Source of the DNA: Candidatus Gallimonas caecicola
GTDB lineage: Bacteria > Bacillota > Clostridia > Christensenellales > Borkfalkiaceae
Reading direction: 5' to 3'
Assembly (NCBI GenBank): GCA_904394195.1
Contig: CAJFNH010000022.1
Span: forward strand, 1-13,739
Length of the DNA: 13,739 nt
This document shows, one piece after another, positions 13,505 to 13,739 of this stretch. Position numbers and translations under genes: made by a program. Position 1 is the stretch's first letter, and every line of letters begins with the position of its first letter. Under the pieces are notes generated by a model that saw nothing but the letters and a program-made list of their open reading frames with translations, did not search any database and was not told the origin of the DNA.

Positions 13505-13520
13505 TTAAGCGGATTTTTTC
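13491..13520. terminator. Terminator after the right-edge gene
   Basis: A 12-bp perfect inverted repeat (GAAAAAATCCGC with GCGGATTTTTTC) encloses a 6-nt loop, with a 6-bp mixed core and A/T tracts on both sides. It lies 13 nt after the stop of the minus-strand gene at 13534 and separates it from htpG. Confidence 0.85.
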
Positions 13521-13533
13521 TCTTTTCAAAGAT

Positions 13534-13739
13534 TTACTTGTTTTCGTCGTTCCCGAGAAGATCGGCGATGGACGCGCCGCTGTAGCCGCCCTCGCTCCAT
13601 TCTCTGTATTCGGCCTCGTCTGCATAGTCGCTTGCGGTACGGCGGCTGCCCTTATTTCTCTGACGGGGACGTCTTTCGCCGTCATCTTCTCTGTCTCTGC
13701 CGCGGCCGCCGCGCCCTTCCTCGTCGCGACCGTCCCAAG
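13534..13739 (-). CDS. C-terminal end of an unrecognised protein with an Arg/Gly/Asp-rich tail (cut by window edge)
   Basis: Only the last 67 codons plus the stop (TAA at 13534-13536) are visible, so no start can be given. The sequence begins WDGRDEEGRGGRGRDREDD, a low-complexity charged run alternating Arg with Gly or Asp/Glu. It goes on through a basic stretch (RRPRQRNKGSRR) to a more ordinary end, YREWSEGGYSGASIADLLG followed by NDENK. The frame is supported by absence of stops, by a terminator 13 nt after it and by protein-like composition in this frame. Such tails are common on RNA-binding proteins, helicases and some ribosome-associated factors, but I do not recognise the family and do not assign a function. 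It runs in the same direction as htpG but is separated from it by the terminator. Confidence 0.65.
   Translation of the reverse strand, partial: WDGRDEEGRGGRGRDREDDGERRPRQRNKGSRRTASDYADEAEYREWSEGGYSGASIADLLGNDENK

Noticed and set aside
13440..13520. Heat-shock CIRCE operator upstream of htpG
   Set aside because: I looked for the inverted repeat TTAGCACTC with GAGTGCTAA and did not find it.
1..13739. A new defence, mobile or biosynthetic system
   Set aside because: All complete genes belong to known families (housekeeping ones apart from the DUF815 gene, whose role is unknown), and there are no transposase, integrase, CRISPR-like repeats or cargo genes in the window.

Overview
The window reads as ordinary chromosomal DNA of an anaerobic, Gram-positive-type bacterium of the Clostridia (Firmicutes), moderately GC-rich. 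The indicators are a GlgC plus GlgD pair of ADP-glucose pyrophosphorylase subunits, a SpoVG protein beside MurC, a DUF815-family ATPase, strong AGGAGG-type ribosome binding sites and SigA-type promoters (TTGaca/TATAAT). The species cannot be fixed by eye. I see no mobile element, CRISPR array, tRNA, rRNA or phage gene. No gene-free stretch exceeds 300 bases; the longest is 202 bases (6919-7120).

Region 1 (1-7019, minus strand) is a glycogen-synthesis operon transcribed glgB-glgC-glgD-glgA-glgP. glgP is cut by the left edge. It has a good promoter (TTGAAA-17-TATAAT, 6991-7019) just downstream of the ilvC terminator. GlgC/GlgD makes ADP-glucose, GlgA extends the alpha-1,4 chain, GlgB adds alpha-1,6 branches and GlgP releases glucose-1-phosphate. 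A 13-bp hairpin between glgA and glgP may set GlgP level or mRNA stability apart from the synthetic genes. GlgA has a basic and acidic N-terminal extension and GlgB a lysine-rich C-terminal tail.

Region 2 (7083-9464): ilvC (minus strand) is a one-gene unit with its own promoter and a textbook terminator. It is divergent from a DUF815 AAA+ ATPase (plus strand), which has its own extended -10 promoter.

Region 3 (9465-11280): murC (minus) converges on the DUF815 gene with stop codons touching and no spacer. It is divergent from spoVG (plus). The two may share the self-complementary -35 hexamer TTGCAA. spoVG ends in a bidirectional terminator shared with a cold-shock protein gene.

Region 4 (11288-13739, minus strand): htpG (Hsp90) is followed by a cold-shock protein gene with a perfect-consensus promoter and a leader carrying competing hairpins and a short upstream ORF. 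Upstream of htpG lie a tandem 12-bp repeat, a terminator and the arginine/glycine/aspartate-rich C-terminus of an unrecognised gene cut by the right edge.

I found no convincing new multi-gene system. The items worth a second look are small: leader and intercistronic RNA structures, upstream ORFs, operator-like repeats and unusual protein tails or motif residues.
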